64,000 nt of DNA, from the NCBI GenBank assembly GCA_964567845.1, contig CAZMOG010000001.1, positions 58,895 through 122,894 of the forward strand. Direction: 5' to 3'. The stretch is from RGIG9079 sp964567845 (GTDB lineage: Bacteria; Bacteroidota; Bacteroidia; Bacteroidales; Marinifilaceae). Every line of letters begins with the position of its first letter. Positions within the stretch are counted from its first letter, which is position 1. Made by a program: the position numbers and the translations under genes. This document shows positions 35,996 to 45,752 of the stretch, one piece after another. Below the pieces are notes generated by a model. That model did no database searches and was not told the origin of the DNA. It worked only from the letters and a program-made list of their open reading frames with translations.

Positions 35996-37879
35996 TTAAC
36001 GTCCCATCAATACTAAAAGCACACTAATATCTGCAGGTGAAACTCCGCTTATTCTTGACGCTTGACCAAGTGTTTTAGGTTGAATTTTTTCAAGTTTTTG
36101 ACGAGCCTCAGTAGAAAGATTTTGAATGTTTTTGTAATCAAACTTACCCTCAATCTTCAAATTTTCTAATCTACTAAATTTATCTACAAGCAACCTTTCA
36201 CGCTCAATATACCCAGAATATTTAAGTAAAATTTCAGCAGATTCAACAACTTCATTAGAAAAATTATGCTCACTAATAAAAGTGAATAAATCATTTAATA
36301 TTGTACATAATTTTTTTATTGTTATAGTTGGTCTTGCCAAAATATCTACCAATTTACAACCTTGTTTCAATGGATTTAAACCTTCAGAAAGTAAAAAGGC
36401 ATTTATCTGTGATTGTTTAACACTGAAGTTTCTTATATAATCGACCAACAAATCTCTATCACTATATTTCTTAATAAACTGAGAATATCTATCGTCGGTC
36501 ACCAAACCTATAGATTTTCCTAAATTAGTTAATCGTTCATCAGCATTATCCTGCCTTAAAAGTAATCTGTACTCCGCTCTTGAGGTAAACATTCTGTAAG
36601 GTTCATCTACACCTTTAGTAACTAAATCATCGATCAGAACGCCTATATAGGCCTCAGAACGCGAAATTGTAATCATCTCCTTACCGCTGGTAGAAAGATG
36701 AGCATTAATACCCGCAAGTAATCCCTGCGCAGCTGCCTCTTCATAACCGGTAGTACCATTAATCTGACCGGCAAAGAATAGATTTGATATTAACTTTGTC
36801 TGTAATGTATGATTCAATTGGGTTGGTGGAAAATAATCATACTCTATGGCATAACCGGGTCTATAAATCTTAACATTCTCAAAACCCTCAACCTTTCTTA
36901 GCGCAGCCAACTGAACATCCCATGGTAATGAAGATGAAAAACCATTCAAATAATACTCATTGGTATCCTCTCCTTCGGGTTCCAAAAAGAGATGATGAGA
37001 ATCCTTACCGCTAAAAGTATCTAATTTTGTCTCTATACTTGGGCAATATCTTGGACCTATACTTTTTATGGTTCCATTAAATAATGGACTATCCTCAAAG
37101 CCTGTTCTTAAAATATCATGAACCTCTTTATTGGTATATGCAATATAACAGGGACGTTGCTTAAGACCTTTAGAGTTGGTTTCCAGATAGGAAAATTTAT
37201 GAAAGGTATCATCGCCATATTGAATGAAAAGCTTTGAATAATCAACACTTCTTCCATCAATTCTCAATGGCGTGCCGGTCTTCATTCTACCGGTTTCAAA
37301 ACCTAATTTCACGAGTTGTTCAGTCAATCCATGAGATTCAGGCTCTGATATTCTACCACCTTTAAAACTAACCTTTCCTACATGCATTAAACCATTTAGA
37401 AATGTACCATTGGTCAATACAACACTTTTGGCATTGAACTCTATTCCTAAAGCCGTAACTACACCAACTACCCTGCCCTGCTCTATTTTTAAATTTATAA
37501 CATTGTCCTGAAGCATGTCAAGATTTGGTATTGACTCAAGAGCTCCTCTCCACTCTGCTGAGAATTTCATTCTATCACATTGCGAACGAGGACTCCACAT
37601 AGCAGGTCCTTTAGATAAATTCAACATTCTGAATTGAATTGAACTTTTATCTGTAATTATGGCCGACATACCACCTAAAGCATCAATTTCTCTAACCAAT
37701 TGACCTTTGGCAATACCACCGATAGCAGGATTGCAACTCATCTGCGCTATCTTCTGCATATCTATAGTAATAAGCAATGTTTTCGAACCTAAATTCGCTG
37801 CAGCTGCAGCTGCTTCACATCCGGCATGACCCGCACCGACAACTATAACATCATAGTTTGGGAATAAATTATCTATCAT
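35996..37879 (-). CDS. mnmG: tRNA uridine-5-carboxymethylaminomethyl modification enzyme MnmG (GidA)
   Basis: 627 residues. FAD-binding GAGHAGCEAAAAAANLG, SCNPAIGGIAKGQLVREIDALGG, LVLTNGTFLNG-like VVLTNGTFLNGLMHVG, GRMKTGTPLRID, and the C-terminal helical domain. With MnmE it modifies the wobble uridine of several tRNAs. The ATG at 37879 overlaps the ybeY stop as ATGA. mnmG is close to the replication origin in many bacteria. Confidence 0.96.
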   Translation of the reverse strand: MIDNLFPNYDVIVVGAGHAGCEAAAAAANLGSKTLLITIDMQKIAQMSCNPAIGGIAKGQLVREIDALGGMSAIITDKSSIQFRMLNLSKGPAMWSPRSQCDRMKFSAEWRGALESIPNLDMLQDNVINLKIEQGRVVGVVTALGIEFNAKSVVLTNGTFLNGLMHVGKVSFKGGRISEPESHGLTEQLVKLGFETGRMKTGTPLRIDGRSVDYSKLFIQYGDDTFHKFSYLETNSKGLKQRPCYIAYTNKEVHDILRTGFEDSPLFNGTIKSIGPRYCPSIETKLDTFSGKDSHHLFLEPEGEDTNEYYLNGFSSSLPWDVQLAALRKVEGFENVKIYRPGYAIEYDYFPPTQLNHTLQTKLISNLFFAGQINGTTGYEEAAAQGLLAGINAHLSTSGKEMITISRSEAYIGVLIDDLVTKGVDEPYRMFTSRAEYRLLLRQDNADERLTNLGKSIGLVTDDRYSQFIKKYSDRDLLVDYIRNFSVKQSQINAFLLSEGLNPLKQGCKLVDILARPTITIKKLCTILNDLFTFISEHNFSNEVVESAEILLKYSGYIERERLLVDKFSRLENLKIEGKFDYKNIQNLSTEARQKLEKIQPKTLGQASRISGVSPADISVLLVLMGR

Positions 37880-38313
37880 ACACCAACCAAATTTAGCATC
37901 TGAAGGCATTTAGCCTCCTGCTCACGCATTATTATTGAATCCTCGTCCGATTTATCCTTAAAACCTATTAAATGTAAAATTCCATGACAAAATACCCTGT
38001 TAAACTCGTCTTCAAAACTTGTTCCAAAAAGTTCTGAATTCGATTTTACCGTATCTATACTGATATAAATATCGCCGTTTAAAATATCGCGTCGGCAATA
38101 ATCGAAAGTAATTATATCGGTATAGTAATCATGATTCAGAAACTCATTGTTTACTTTGAGTATCTTCTCATCATTACAATAAATGAAAGAGAGTTTACCG
38201 ACCCTCTTTCCATAATGTTCAGCTATAATATCAACCCATTTATCAAATCTTTGAAATGAAAAAAAAATGGGAGAATCAATCTCTTCAAACTCTATATACA
38301 GTGCTCTCTTCAT
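37876..38313 (-). CDS. ybeY: Endoribonuclease YbeY
   Basis: 145 residues. LSFIYCNDEKILKVNNEFLNHDYYTDIITFDY and FCHGILHLIGFKDKSDED match the UPF0054 family, a metal-dependent rRNA maturation enzyme. The zinc motif HGxLHLxGYDH appears as HGILHLIGFKD, with the third ligand changed, as often in Bacteroidetes. It overlaps the RsbW-like gene by 4 bases and mnmG by 4 bases. Confidence 0.9.
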   Translation of the reverse strand: MKRALYIEFEEIDSPIFFSFQRFDKWVDIIAEHYGKRVGKLSFIYCNDEKILKVNNEFLNHDYYTDIITFDYCRRDILNGDIYISIDTVKSNSELFGTSFEDEFNRVFCHGILHLIGFKDKSDEDSIIMREQEAKCLQMLNLVGV

Positions 38314-38711
38314 ATATTAAAATAGAGTGTTACCTTAGCTCCATTCTTCTCATATATCATCCTGTCTGAAAGAATAGACATCAAGTATATTCCACGTCCG
38401 CTTGTCTTCTCTAAATTTTCCGGCAAAGTTGGATCCTCGGGATATTTGGAATAATCAAAACCATTACCCTCGTCTTCAATTGAGACATAAAAAAGAGTTT
38501 CATCAAGAGTTGCAACAACAGTTACATACTTACTTTTGTCCTTTTTATTTCCAAAAAGAATAGCATTATTCACAGCTTCAATAATAGATAAATCAATCTG
38601 TCCATAAAGACGCTGTCCCAAATTAAACTCAGTAGTGAAAGAGTCAATAAATTTTTCGACTTCGGATATATTCTCAATACCAGAAGCTATTTTGAGTTCC
38701 AGACTTTTCAT
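38310..38711 (-). CDS. RsbW-type ATP-binding protein (anti-sigma/histidine-kinase fold)
   Basis: 133 residues. A single HATPase_c domain: N-box EAVNNAILFGNK, G1 DEGNGFD, G2 GRGIYLMSI. There is no sensory or kinase domain, as in RsbW/SpoIIAB-type anti-sigma switches. Target unknown; the adjacent genes do not include an anti-anti-sigma partner. It overlaps ybeY by 4 bases. Confidence 0.78.
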   Translation of the reverse strand: MKSLELKIASGIENISEVEKFIDSFTTEFNLGQRLYGQIDLSIIEAVNNAILFGNKKDKSKYVTVVATLDETLFYVSIEDEGNGFDYSKYPEDPTLPENLEKTSGRGIYLMSILSDRMIYEKNGAKVTLYFNI

Positions 38712-38780
38712 TTCTATAGTTATAAATTGTGTTTATTTAACTCATATACGAAGTTACGAAAAAAAAAGTAAAAAACAAAG

Positions 38781-39968
38781 TTATTTCCTTAACCAATATT
38801 CAGGATTAAGCTTTGTTAACTCTTTCCATACCTGTAACTCCATTGTACTGCCCTTATCCGAACTATACGCTACTTTTCCCAATTTCTGACCGGTTGCAAC
38901 TATATCACCCTGTTTTACATACACCTCTGAAAGATTTACGTAAAGAGTAAAATAATTACCATGCTTAATCAATACAACATTATTGGAACTTGATACAAAA
39001 TGAATACTTACCACTGTTCCTTTAAATATTGATTTTACCTGACTATCTTTTTTACAACTGATAACAATTCCGGAAGAATTTGTCTGAACATTCTTCAACA
39101 CGGGATGCGTATGAGTTCCAAATTTTTCAATTATTACACCTCCATCCACCGGCCATGGTAATTTACCCTTATTTCCCTCAAAATCGTTAGCCAGCTGAAT
39201 CTCTGTTTGAGTCATTTTCTGACCTGATGAGCCACTCCGGGTACTCTTTTTGACCTGTTGTTCTATCAACTTTTTAATCTTGTTATCAAGAGCCTTTTTA
39301 TTAGCTATCTCCTTATTTAACTTAGTGCGTAGAGATGACTCATTCTTCTTTATACTATTCAGAAGCGCCTGCTCTTTGTTTTTATCCTCGTTTAAAGATC
39401 TTTGCATATTACTAACTTCAACTTTTGCAGAGACCTTCTTATCAAGTAAAACCCTATTACGCTCATTTAAAACTCTTAGTGAATCATTTATTGTTTGAAT
39501 CTCCTTAATCTTATTCTTAGTGAAGTATTTCATCTCTTTGTAGTAGCGAAATCTTCTATAAGCTTGGTCAAATGATTCAGAGGCTAAAATATATAGAAGT
39601 TGATTATCAAAATCCTTTACTTTCCATTGTTCATAAACAGCTTTGCCATAAAACTCCAGTAATTTCTCCTTCTGAGTTTCATAATTATTAATAGAGTTAA
39701 AATTTTTATCAATATCCCTATTTAAGTTATCAACCTCTCTGTTTAAAGTATAAATAACATTATTTGTCTCTGATATTTTTCGCTCATACAGGTTAATCTG
39801 TTGAATAGTACTATTCTTATTTTTTTTAGCCTCTTCTATTAAAGAGTTCAATTTCTTAATTTCGTTTTCGCTCTTTGTCCTTTGCGATTTCAAAGACTCA
39901 ACACTCTGAGCATAAAGTGGCGAAAATGAAATTAATGAAAATAATATGAATAGTAATAAGTCTCTCAT
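38781..39968 (-). CDS. EnvC-like murein hydrolase activator (degenerate LytM)
   Basis: 395 residues. Signal peptide (LLLFILFSLISFSPLYA), coiled coil from about 25 to 250 (rich in Glu, Lys, Asn and Leu), then an M23/LytM domain. In the LytM domain, the first His is kept (GTHTHPVLK) but the D/H of HxGxD (SSGIVI) and the HxH of the last motif (LYVNLSE) are missing, so it cannot hydrolyse peptidoglycan itself. That is the pattern of EnvC-type amidase activators. The ATG at 39968 puts the signal peptide first. Confidence 0.83.
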   Translation of the reverse strand: MRDLLLFILFSLISFSPLYAQSVESLKSQRTKSENEIKKLNSLIEEAKKNKNSTIQQINLYERKISETNNVIYTLNREVDNLNRDIDKNFNSINNYETQKEKLLEFYGKAVYEQWKVKDFDNQLLYILASESFDQAYRRFRYYKEMKYFTKNKIKEIQTINDSLRVLNERNRVLLDKKVSAKVEVSNMQRSLNEDKNKEQALLNSIKKNESSLRTKLNKEIANKKALDNKIKKLIEQQVKKSTRSGSSGQKMTQTEIQLANDFEGNKGKLPWPVDGGVIIEKFGTHTHPVLKNVQTNSSGIVISCKKDSQVKSIFKGTVVSIHFVSSSNNVVLIKHGNYFTLYVNLSEVYVKQGDIVATGQKLGKVAYSSDKGSTMELQVWKELTKLNPEYWLRK

Positions 39969-39978
39969 TTTGACCAAA

Positions 39979-40866
39979 TTAAATTTCCTTTTTACTATAT
40001 TTTGCCGGTATCTTGAATGATGGTTTTACAGGTACATTAAATTCTAATTTGGAGTAATTCATATCAACCTTTATGTAATTACTTTCATAATTAGATACGG
40101 CTGTTAACTGTTCAGGAAATATAATTCCATTAAAATTTTTAAAACTATTATAAAGAACCAATATTGAGCTATTTACATTCGTAATCTCACTGACATTAAC
40201 TTTAAAAGTATTGTAATCTATATCATTACTATAAACAACCGATGTTATACTTTTACCCTTATCACGTTTCTTTTGCCCCTTTTTAATAACCTTGTTAATA
40301 TTTTTTTCACTACATAAATGGTAACCGGTTAAAGCATTTCCTATTAATTTCAAATTTCCATTACTATGTAAATTCTCATTAAAAATTTCATCAATTAATG
40401 GTCTATTGGTAAAAATTCTCTCTAATAATTTATAATCCGCCTCTATACCATAAGCAGCTGAAAAATCGTCATAATCTCCGGACACATAATATTTCTCATG
40501 ATAATTTATCATTGAGAAACTATCTTGCGTCAAAAGAATTCTTATTACCTCTATTCCTAATGGAGCATTAATAGAGACCTGAATAAATTTATCACACTCC
40601 ATTTTTAACGAGGCCTTAAAACTTTGCTTTTTATTACCGTTATCTATTTCAACATCTATTTTTTTTATATTCAAGTAATTGAAAGAATTATTATATGCCG
40701 TATCAACATTCTTTACAATTTTGTGTAATGATAAATAAGTAGGCTCAGAAAAATCTCTTTTTACAATATTCTGTTTAGATGAACACGAAAATAATGATAC
40801 TGTAAAAAATGTTATAAACATCATCTTTACAATAAACACCAACCTATATTTGTTACCCATCTTCAT
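39979..40866 (-). CDS. DUF4292 lipoprotein (LolA-like)
   Basis: 295 residues, starting with a lipoprotein signal (VFIVKMMFITFFTVSLFSC). SMECDKFIQVSINAPLGIEVIRILLT-like beta strands and INYHEKYYVSGDYDDFSAAYGIEADYKLLERIFTNRPL are typical of the Bacteroidetes DUF4292 family. It has the LolA/LolB-like open sheet that binds lipids, and by position it is expected to act in outer-membrane lipid or lipoprotein handling. Function inferred. AT-rich; 10 bases upstream of the EnvC-like gene. Confidence 0.72.
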   Translation of the reverse strand: MKMGNKYRLVFIVKMMFITFFTVSLFSCSSKQNIVKRDFSEPTYLSLHKIVKNVDTAYNNSFNYLNIKKIDVEIDNGNKKQSFKASLKMECDKFIQVSINAPLGIEVIRILLTQDSFSMINYHEKYYVSGDYDDFSAAYGIEADYKLLERIFTNRPLIDEIFNENLHSNGNLKLIGNALTGYHLCSEKNINKVIKKGQKKRDKGKSITSVVYSNDIDYNTFKVNVSEITNVNSSILVLYNSFKNFNGIIFPEQLTAVSNYESNYIKVDMNYSKLEFNVPVKPSFKIPAKYSKKEI

Positions 40867-40881
40867 AGTATTACTTATTTT

Positions 40882-42573
40882 TTAATCCTCTGCCATTCTT
40901 CTATACTCATCAGCTAAATCACCCTTATCATTAGCCCGCAAAATATGTGAATAATGTTCATAATAGGTTATTTTACTATCATCATTATCCATATTATCTA
41001 TTGCTTTTTTCATATATCTCTCTGCATTATCATAATCCTGTAATAAATACAAAATCCAGGCATAAGTATCCAAATATACAGGATTCAAGGGTTCTGCCAA
41101 GAGAGTCTTGTATGACATTTTTTTTGCTTCATCCAATCTTTCATTATCTAGTGATAAATAGTAGGCATAGTTAGTTAAAATCAATACATTGGCAGGATCT
41201 AATTTCAAGAGGTAATCGAATAATTCGTATGCTTCACTCTTTCTACCTAGCTTATAATAACTCTCACCAAGTATTTCAAGAAGATTCAAATGGAGATCCG
41301 AAAACTTATTTACATAGACTATTGCCTTTTCAGATAAATCTGCAGATGTTTGATAATCATCCAAATTAATGGCATTTATTATTCTCGAATAGTAAAATAT
41401 AGCATTATCTGGAAAATAATTTAATGCCATATCTGAATAATAAATGGCACTATCTATTTTATTTTCAGATAAATAATAAAAAACTATTGCTTCAAAAACA
41501 TAATCATTCTCTTTATTGAAACTCAAAATATGTTTCAACTCATCTATATATTTTAATTTATCATTATTGTACCCACGCAACCACTCACTATACAATAAAC
41601 ATATATTCAAATCTTTTGGATATATTTCCCTTGCATGCTTCAATATCAAATCCAATTTTATTCCATAAATCTCACGTACAGAATCATTAGAAATCTTAGC
41701 ATATCCATCATAAAAATCGGATAAATAACTTGATTTTAAATAGATATCCGATTTTTTCTCATCTATACCTGCAATTGAATATTTGTAGAATTTTTCAAAG
41801 TTTTCATTTGCCAAATATTCCGATGCTCTGTAAAGGCTTATTATACCATTCTTTCCATTTTTCTTTTCAAACTCTTTTAAAACCTTTTCTGCCTCCTTAT
41901 CCTTATTTAAATCTTTATATGTTATTGCTAAATTTATAACACCGGCAGGATTTGATAAATCACTTTCATAAAAATCCTTTGACAAACCAATAGCATAATC
42001 AGCACCTTTAACACTATCTTTCGATGAAATTCTCGATATCAAGTCTAATTTTATAGATATCCAATCATGATTATATCCAAACTTTGACTCATACAATTTC
42101 ATTAAGTCGAGTGCTTTTGAAAAATTAATAGCACAATTAAACTCTATGGCTCTGAGATAAAATTCCTCATTATATGGATATAAATTTATCAAATCCTCAT
42201 AAATATCCGCACTCATCTGGTATTTGGCTAAATGGTTATAAATCATTGCCAAATGTTCTTTTATTATATAATTATCCTTAGATAAGGAATCAGCTTGTAA
42301 AGCATATTTCAATGCACTCTCCTTATCGGCACGGTTAAAATAGTAATTTGATAATTCATATTTAATCTCGGCAGAATTAGGATATACAGAATCTGCCTTA
42401 TTTAGAAACATAATCAGACTATCACTATCATTTATCAAATTTAATCTTGAAATTTCAATAAGCGAGGTTTCTACTCCTGAATCAAGAATAGAATCTACAT
42501 ACAACTGACTACTAACCCTTTGAGAAAGAGTTAGAAATAAAATTGAAATTGATAGTAATAGCTTTATTTTCAT
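40882..42573 (-). CDS. Exported tetratricopeptide repeat protein
   Basis: 563 residues. Signal peptide (KLLLSISILFLTLSQRVSS), then many degenerate TPR helices, for example AEIKYELSNYYFNRADKESALKYALQADSLSKDNY, AIYYSDMALNYFPDNAIFYYSRIINAI and ESYYKLGRKSEAYELFDYLLKLDPANVLILTNYAYYL (shown in parts). It probably mediates protein-protein contacts in the periplasm or outer membrane. It is 4 bases behind dut and 15 before the DUF4292 gene. Confidence 0.75.
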   Translation of the reverse strand: MKIKLLLSISILFLTLSQRVSSQLYVDSILDSGVETSLIEISRLNLINDSDSLIMFLNKADSVYPNSAEIKYELSNYYFNRADKESALKYALQADSLSKDNYIIKEHLAMIYNHLAKYQMSADIYEDLINLYPYNEEFYLRAIEFNCAINFSKALDLMKLYESKFGYNHDWISIKLDLISRISSKDSVKGADYAIGLSKDFYESDLSNPAGVINLAITYKDLNKDKEAEKVLKEFEKKNGKNGIISLYRASEYLANENFEKFYKYSIAGIDEKKSDIYLKSSYLSDFYDGYAKISNDSVREIYGIKLDLILKHAREIYPKDLNICLLYSEWLRGYNNDKLKYIDELKHILSFNKENDYVFEAIVFYYLSENKIDSAIYYSDMALNYFPDNAIFYYSRIINAINLDDYQTSADLSEKAIVYVNKFSDLHLNLLEILGESYYKLGRKSEAYELFDYLLKLDPANVLILTNYAYYLSLDNERLDEAKKMSYKTLLAEPLNPVYLDTYAWILYLLQDYDNAERYMKKAIDNMDNDDSKITYYEHYSHILRANDKGDLADEYRRMAED

Positions 42574-42577
42574 ACTA

Positions 42578-43012
42578 CTATTTTGTTCCTGTATGTCCAA
42601 AGCCTCCTGCACCACGCTCAGTTTCGTCTAATTCAGAAACCTGAATCATAACAGGCTGCTCTATTTTTTGAATTACCATTTGACATATACGATCACCATG
42701 ATTAATAGTGAAGTCGGTATTCGATAAATTAATTAAAATAACACCTATTTCTCCACGATAATCTGCATCAATGGTTCCCGGAGTATTCAGTACCGTTATT
42801 CCATTTTTAAGAGCCAATCCACTTCTTGGTCTGATTTGTGCCTCATACCCTTCAGGAAGAGCTATAAATAATCCTGTTGGAATTAACTTTCTTTCAAGAG
42901 GTTTTAAAACAATGCTTTCAGATAAATTTGCTCTTAAATCCATTCCTGCCGACTGCTTTGTTTTATATTCCGGTAATGGATTACTTGATTTGTTTACTAT
43001 TTTCAACTCCAT
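42578..43012 (-). CDS. dut: Deoxyuridine 5'-triphosphate nucleotidohydrolase
   Basis: 144 residues. The five trimeric dUTPase motifs are visible: [36 protein letters not shown] (motif 2-3), [12 protein letters not shown] and the C-terminal [12 protein letters not shown] arm. It hydrolyses dUTP to dUMP. It is first of the minus-strand block that reads away from the putative origin. Confidence 0.95.
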   Translation of the reverse strand: MELKIVNKSSNPLPEYKTKQSAGMDLRANLSESIVLKPLERKLIPTGLFIALPEGYEAQIRPRSGLALKNGITVLNTPGTIDADYRGEIGVILINLSNTDFTINHGDRICQMVIQKIEQPVMIQVSELDETERGAGGFGHTGTK

Positions 43013-43030
43013 ATTACGCCAATTTATTTA

Positions 43031-43441
43031 ACGCCTAAAATTAATAATTATTCCTCATTCTTCTTTATTTTTTTTATTTATAATTTTTTTGATGATGATG
43101 TTGTAGTGTGTTAATATGTCAGCAAATAATTCTCTCTTTATTTGTTTTTTAAGTTATTAAGAATTTAAATAGAGTTATTAACATGTTGTTAATTATTATT
43201 GTATTTAAAATTAGATAATTACAAATTTTATTAACAGTTGTTAGTAACAATGGTGTGTTGAAAAATAGTTTAAAAGTTTATAACAATTCCGTTAGCAAAT
43301 ACGTTTTAAAAAGTGTTGATAAACCAATTTGTAAAATTTAAGAATTTTTTGAATTAACAGGTTACAAACAGTTACTAACAGGTTATTAACAACTTCCTAA
43401 CACATTTTCAACAGAGTATTGGAAGTGTTTTAATTAATTAT
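43031..43441. other. Candidate chromosomal replication origin (oriC)
   Basis: A 476-base, very AT-rich gap between divergent dut and argF'. It has three TTWTCAACA-type sequences, one mismatch from the DnaA box TTWTCCACA (TTTTCAACA on minus at 43256-43264; TTATCAACA on minus at 43314-43322; TTTTCAACA on plus at 43405-43413). Three copies of TTATTAACA lie at 43175-43183, 43228-43236 and 43383-43391. Genes point away on both sides and plus-strand sequence changes from C-rich to G-rich here. Two parS sites lie 7 kb left. No dnaA or dnaN is nearby. Confidence 0.55.
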
Positions 43442-43449
43442 TATCTTTG
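43442..43449 (+). promoter_or_regulatory. -7 promoter element for argF'
   Basis: TATCTTTG fits TAnnTTTG. TTGG at 43419-43422 is 19 bases upstream. The gene starts 39 bases downstream. No ArgR operator is obvious by eye. Confidence 0.55.
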
Positions 43450-43488
43450 GCTTATTGTTGTAAGTATAAACTGTAAAAGCAAAGATAT

Positions 43489-44445
43489 ATGAAAAAGTTT
43501 TTGAGTGTAAATGACTTAGGGGATTTAAGAAAAGCTTTGGATCAGGCTTTTGAAATTAAGAGAGACAGATTTGCTTTCCAAAATTTAGGAAAGAATAAAA
43601 CTCTTTTAATGGTCTTCTTTAATTCAAGTTTAAGAACAAGACTGAGTACTCAAAAGGCAGCTATGAATTTGGGTATGAATGTAATAGTACTTGATGTAAA
43701 TCAAGGGGCTTGGAAACTTGAAACAGAGCGTGGAGTAATTATGGATGGTGATAAATCCGAACATCTACTCGAAGCTATTCCAGTGATGGGTTCATATTGT
43801 GATATTATTGGAGTAAGAAGCTTTGCCAATTTTAATAACAAGGCTGATGAATATTCCGAAAAAATAATAAATCAATTCATAAAATATTCCGGAAGACCTG
43901 TTTTCAGTATGGAGGCTGCAACATGTCATCCACTTCAGGCATTTGCCGATGTAATTACAATTGAAGAGCATAAGAAATGTGAAAAACCAAAAGTAGTTTT
44001 GACTTGGGCTCCTCATCCAAAGGCTTTACCGCAAGCAGTACCTAATTCATTTGCAGAGTGGTGTGTAGCAGCAGGTTATGATGTAGTAATAACTCACCCT
44101 GAAGGTTATGAATTGGATGAAAAATTTACTAAGGGTGCCAAAATAGAGTATGATCAGAAAAAAGCACTGCAGGGTGCAGATTTTGTATATGCAAAAAACT
44201 GGTCTGCATACGAGGATCCAAATTATGGAAAAATTCTAAGTAGAGATATGTCTTGGACTATTGATAGTGAACACATGTCATGGACCAATAATGCATATTT
44301 TATGCATTGTCTTCCTGTAAGAAGAAATATGATAGTTACCGATGATGTAATAGAATCTGAAAATTCATTGGTAATTAAAGAGGCTGCAAACCGTGAAATA
44401 AGTGCTGAGACTGTAATAAAAATGATGCTTGAAACTTTACAATAG
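43489..44445 (+). CDS. N-acylornithine carbamoyltransferase
   Basis: 318 residues. Carbamoyl-phosphate loop FNSSLRTRLSTQKAAMN, ATCHPLQAFADV, WAPHPKALPQAVPNSFAEW and HCLPVRRNMIVTDDVI match the Bacteroidetes/Xanthomonas acylornithine transcarbamylases, not ordinary ArgF. In B. fragilis this enzyme uses N-succinyl-L-ornithine. Residue 90, which I recall as Pro in the succinyl enzyme and Glu (position 92) in the acetyl enzyme, is Ser here (GDKSEHLLEA), so the acyl preference is open. argR is 1.3 kb away. Confidence 0.9.
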   Translation: MKKFLSVNDLGDLRKALDQAFEIKRDRFAFQNLGKNKTLLMVFFNSSLRTRLSTQKAAMNLGMNVIVLDVNQGAWKLETERGVIMDGDKSEHLLEAIPVMGSYCDIIGVRSFANFNNKADEYSEKIINQFIKYSGRPVFSMEAATCHPLQAFADVITIEEHKKCEKPKVVLTWAPHPKALPQAVPNSFAEWCVAAGYDVVITHPEGYELDEKFTKGAKIEYDQKKALQGADFVYAKNWSAYEDPNYGKILSRDMSWTIDSEHMSWTNNAYFMHCLPVRRNMIVTDDVIESENSLVIKEAANREISAETVIKMMLETLQ

Positions 44446-44455
44446 ATAAGTAAAA

Positions 44456-44482
44456 ATGCCGCTCTAAAAAGCGGCATTTTTT
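44456..44482. terminator. Terminator between argF' and panD (convergent)
   Basis: ATGCCGCT (44456-44463) pairs with AGCGGCAT (44470-44477), followed by TTTTTT on plus and preceded by a T-run on minus. It overlaps the panD stop codon and serves both genes. Confidence 0.85.
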
Positions 44483-44831
44483 ATATCAGTTTGTTAGTTG
44501 ATGTTTCTGGAAAAATAACTGATGGTTTAAAGTTTTTAGCCTCTTCAAAATCCATCATAGCGTACGATATTATGATTACAACATCGCCCGGACAACATTT
44601 TCTTGCAGCAGGTCCATTTAAACATATAGTACCACTGCCCCTTTCACCCTTTATTACGTATGTTTCAAGTCGCTCACCATTATTCACGTTTACAACTTGA
44701 ACTTTCTCATTTTCGATAAGGTTAGCTGCATCCATAAGATTTTCATCAATGGTAATGCTACCCACATATTGTAGATTGGCATCGGTTACCGAAACCTTAT
44801 GAATTTTAGATTTCATTACCTCTATATACAT
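44481..44831 (-). CDS. panD: Aspartate 1-decarboxylase
   Basis: 116 residues. The self-cleavage Gly-Ser falls exactly at residues 24-25 ([16 protein letters not shown]) with the start at 44831, the canonical numbering of PanD, which fixes this start. [23 protein letters not shown] and [12 protein letters not shown] complete the family. The proenzyme cleaves itself to make a pyruvoyl group and converts aspartate to beta-alanine for pantothenate. Behind panC by 11 bases. Confidence 0.95.
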   Translation of the reverse strand: MYIEVMKSKIHKVSVTDANLQYVGSITIDENLMDAANLIENEKVQVVNVNNGERLETYVIKGERGSGTICLNGPAARKCCPGDVVIIISYAMMDFEEAKNFKPSVIFPETSTNKLI

Positions 44832-44842
44832 CTTACCTTGTT

Positions 44843-45682
44843 TTAAATTATTATATTATCTATAAGTCGAATTTCACCGGCATATACAGTAATACATATT
44901 ACCTTTCTACCGGGTTCATTCCAATCTTCAGTGATTTTTAAACTCATTTCATCAACAATCTCAACATACTCTACTTCAAGTAATGGATTAGAGTTTATAG
45001 AGTTTATTATCCACTCCTTTAATTCATTAACACTCATAGTGTTATGGATTTCTACAGCTTGGCTTAATACCTTATGGATATTGGGTGCTGTCTCTCTGTG
45101 TTCAGGAGTTAATAATCTGTTTCTTGAACTCATTGCCAGACCATCGTCTTCACGTATAATGGGGCACGAAACAATCTCAATATTGTAGTTGAGTTGTGAA
45201 ACCATGCTTCTAATAATGGCAATTTGTTGGAAATCCTTCATTCCAAAGAATGCTTTATCAGGCTCTACAAGATCGAAAAGTCTGCTTACAACCTGAGCAA
45301 CACCATTGAAATGGCCAGGCCTTTTTGGACCCTCCATAATTTGGCCAATATATCCAAAATCAAATTGGCGATTATCGGGTTCAGGATATATCTCTTTCAC
45401 TGTGGGAGCAAAAACAATATCGCAACCTACAGATTCAAGCATCTTTACATCATTCTCTAAAGTTCTTGGATATCTTTCCAGATCTTTAGGATCGTTAAAC
45501 TGTGTAGGGTTGACAAATATACTCACAACTACCACGTCACAACTCTCTTTTGCCTGTTTCACAAGTGAAATATGACCATTGTGAAGTGCACCCATGGTTG
45601 GCACAAAACCAACCACTTTTCCCTCTTGCTTGTACAGTTTAATACAACTGTTTAATTTTTCTCTTGTTTCAAAAAGCTCCAT
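44843..45682 (-). CDS. panC: Pantothenate synthetase
   Basis: 279 residues. [21 protein letters not shown] (HxGH), [36 protein letters not shown] and [12 protein letters not shown] are PanC hallmarks. It joins pantoate and beta-alanine. The ATG at 45682 ([11 protein letters not shown]) is chosen over a TTG two codons earlier. panC-panD are co-transcribed. Confidence 0.95.
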   Translation of the reverse strand: MELFETREKLNSCIKLYKQEGKVVGFVPTMGALHNGHISLVKQAKESCDVVVVSIFVNPTQFNDPKDLERYPRTLENDVKMLESVGCDIVFAPTVKEIYPEPDNRQFDFGYIGQIMEGPKRPGHFNGVAQVVSRLFDLVEPDKAFFGMKDFQQIAIIRSMVSQLNYNIEIVSCPIIREDDGLAMSSRNRLLTPEHRETAPNIHKVLSQAVEIHNTMSVNELKEWIINSINSNPLLEVEYVEIVDEMSLKITEDWNEPGRKVICITVYAGEIRLIDNIII

Positions 45683-45752
45683 AGTCAAGCTTTTAATTTC
45701 AAATTTGACTGCAAGTTTAGTAACTATTTTTGAGATAAAAAAAAGAATGGCC

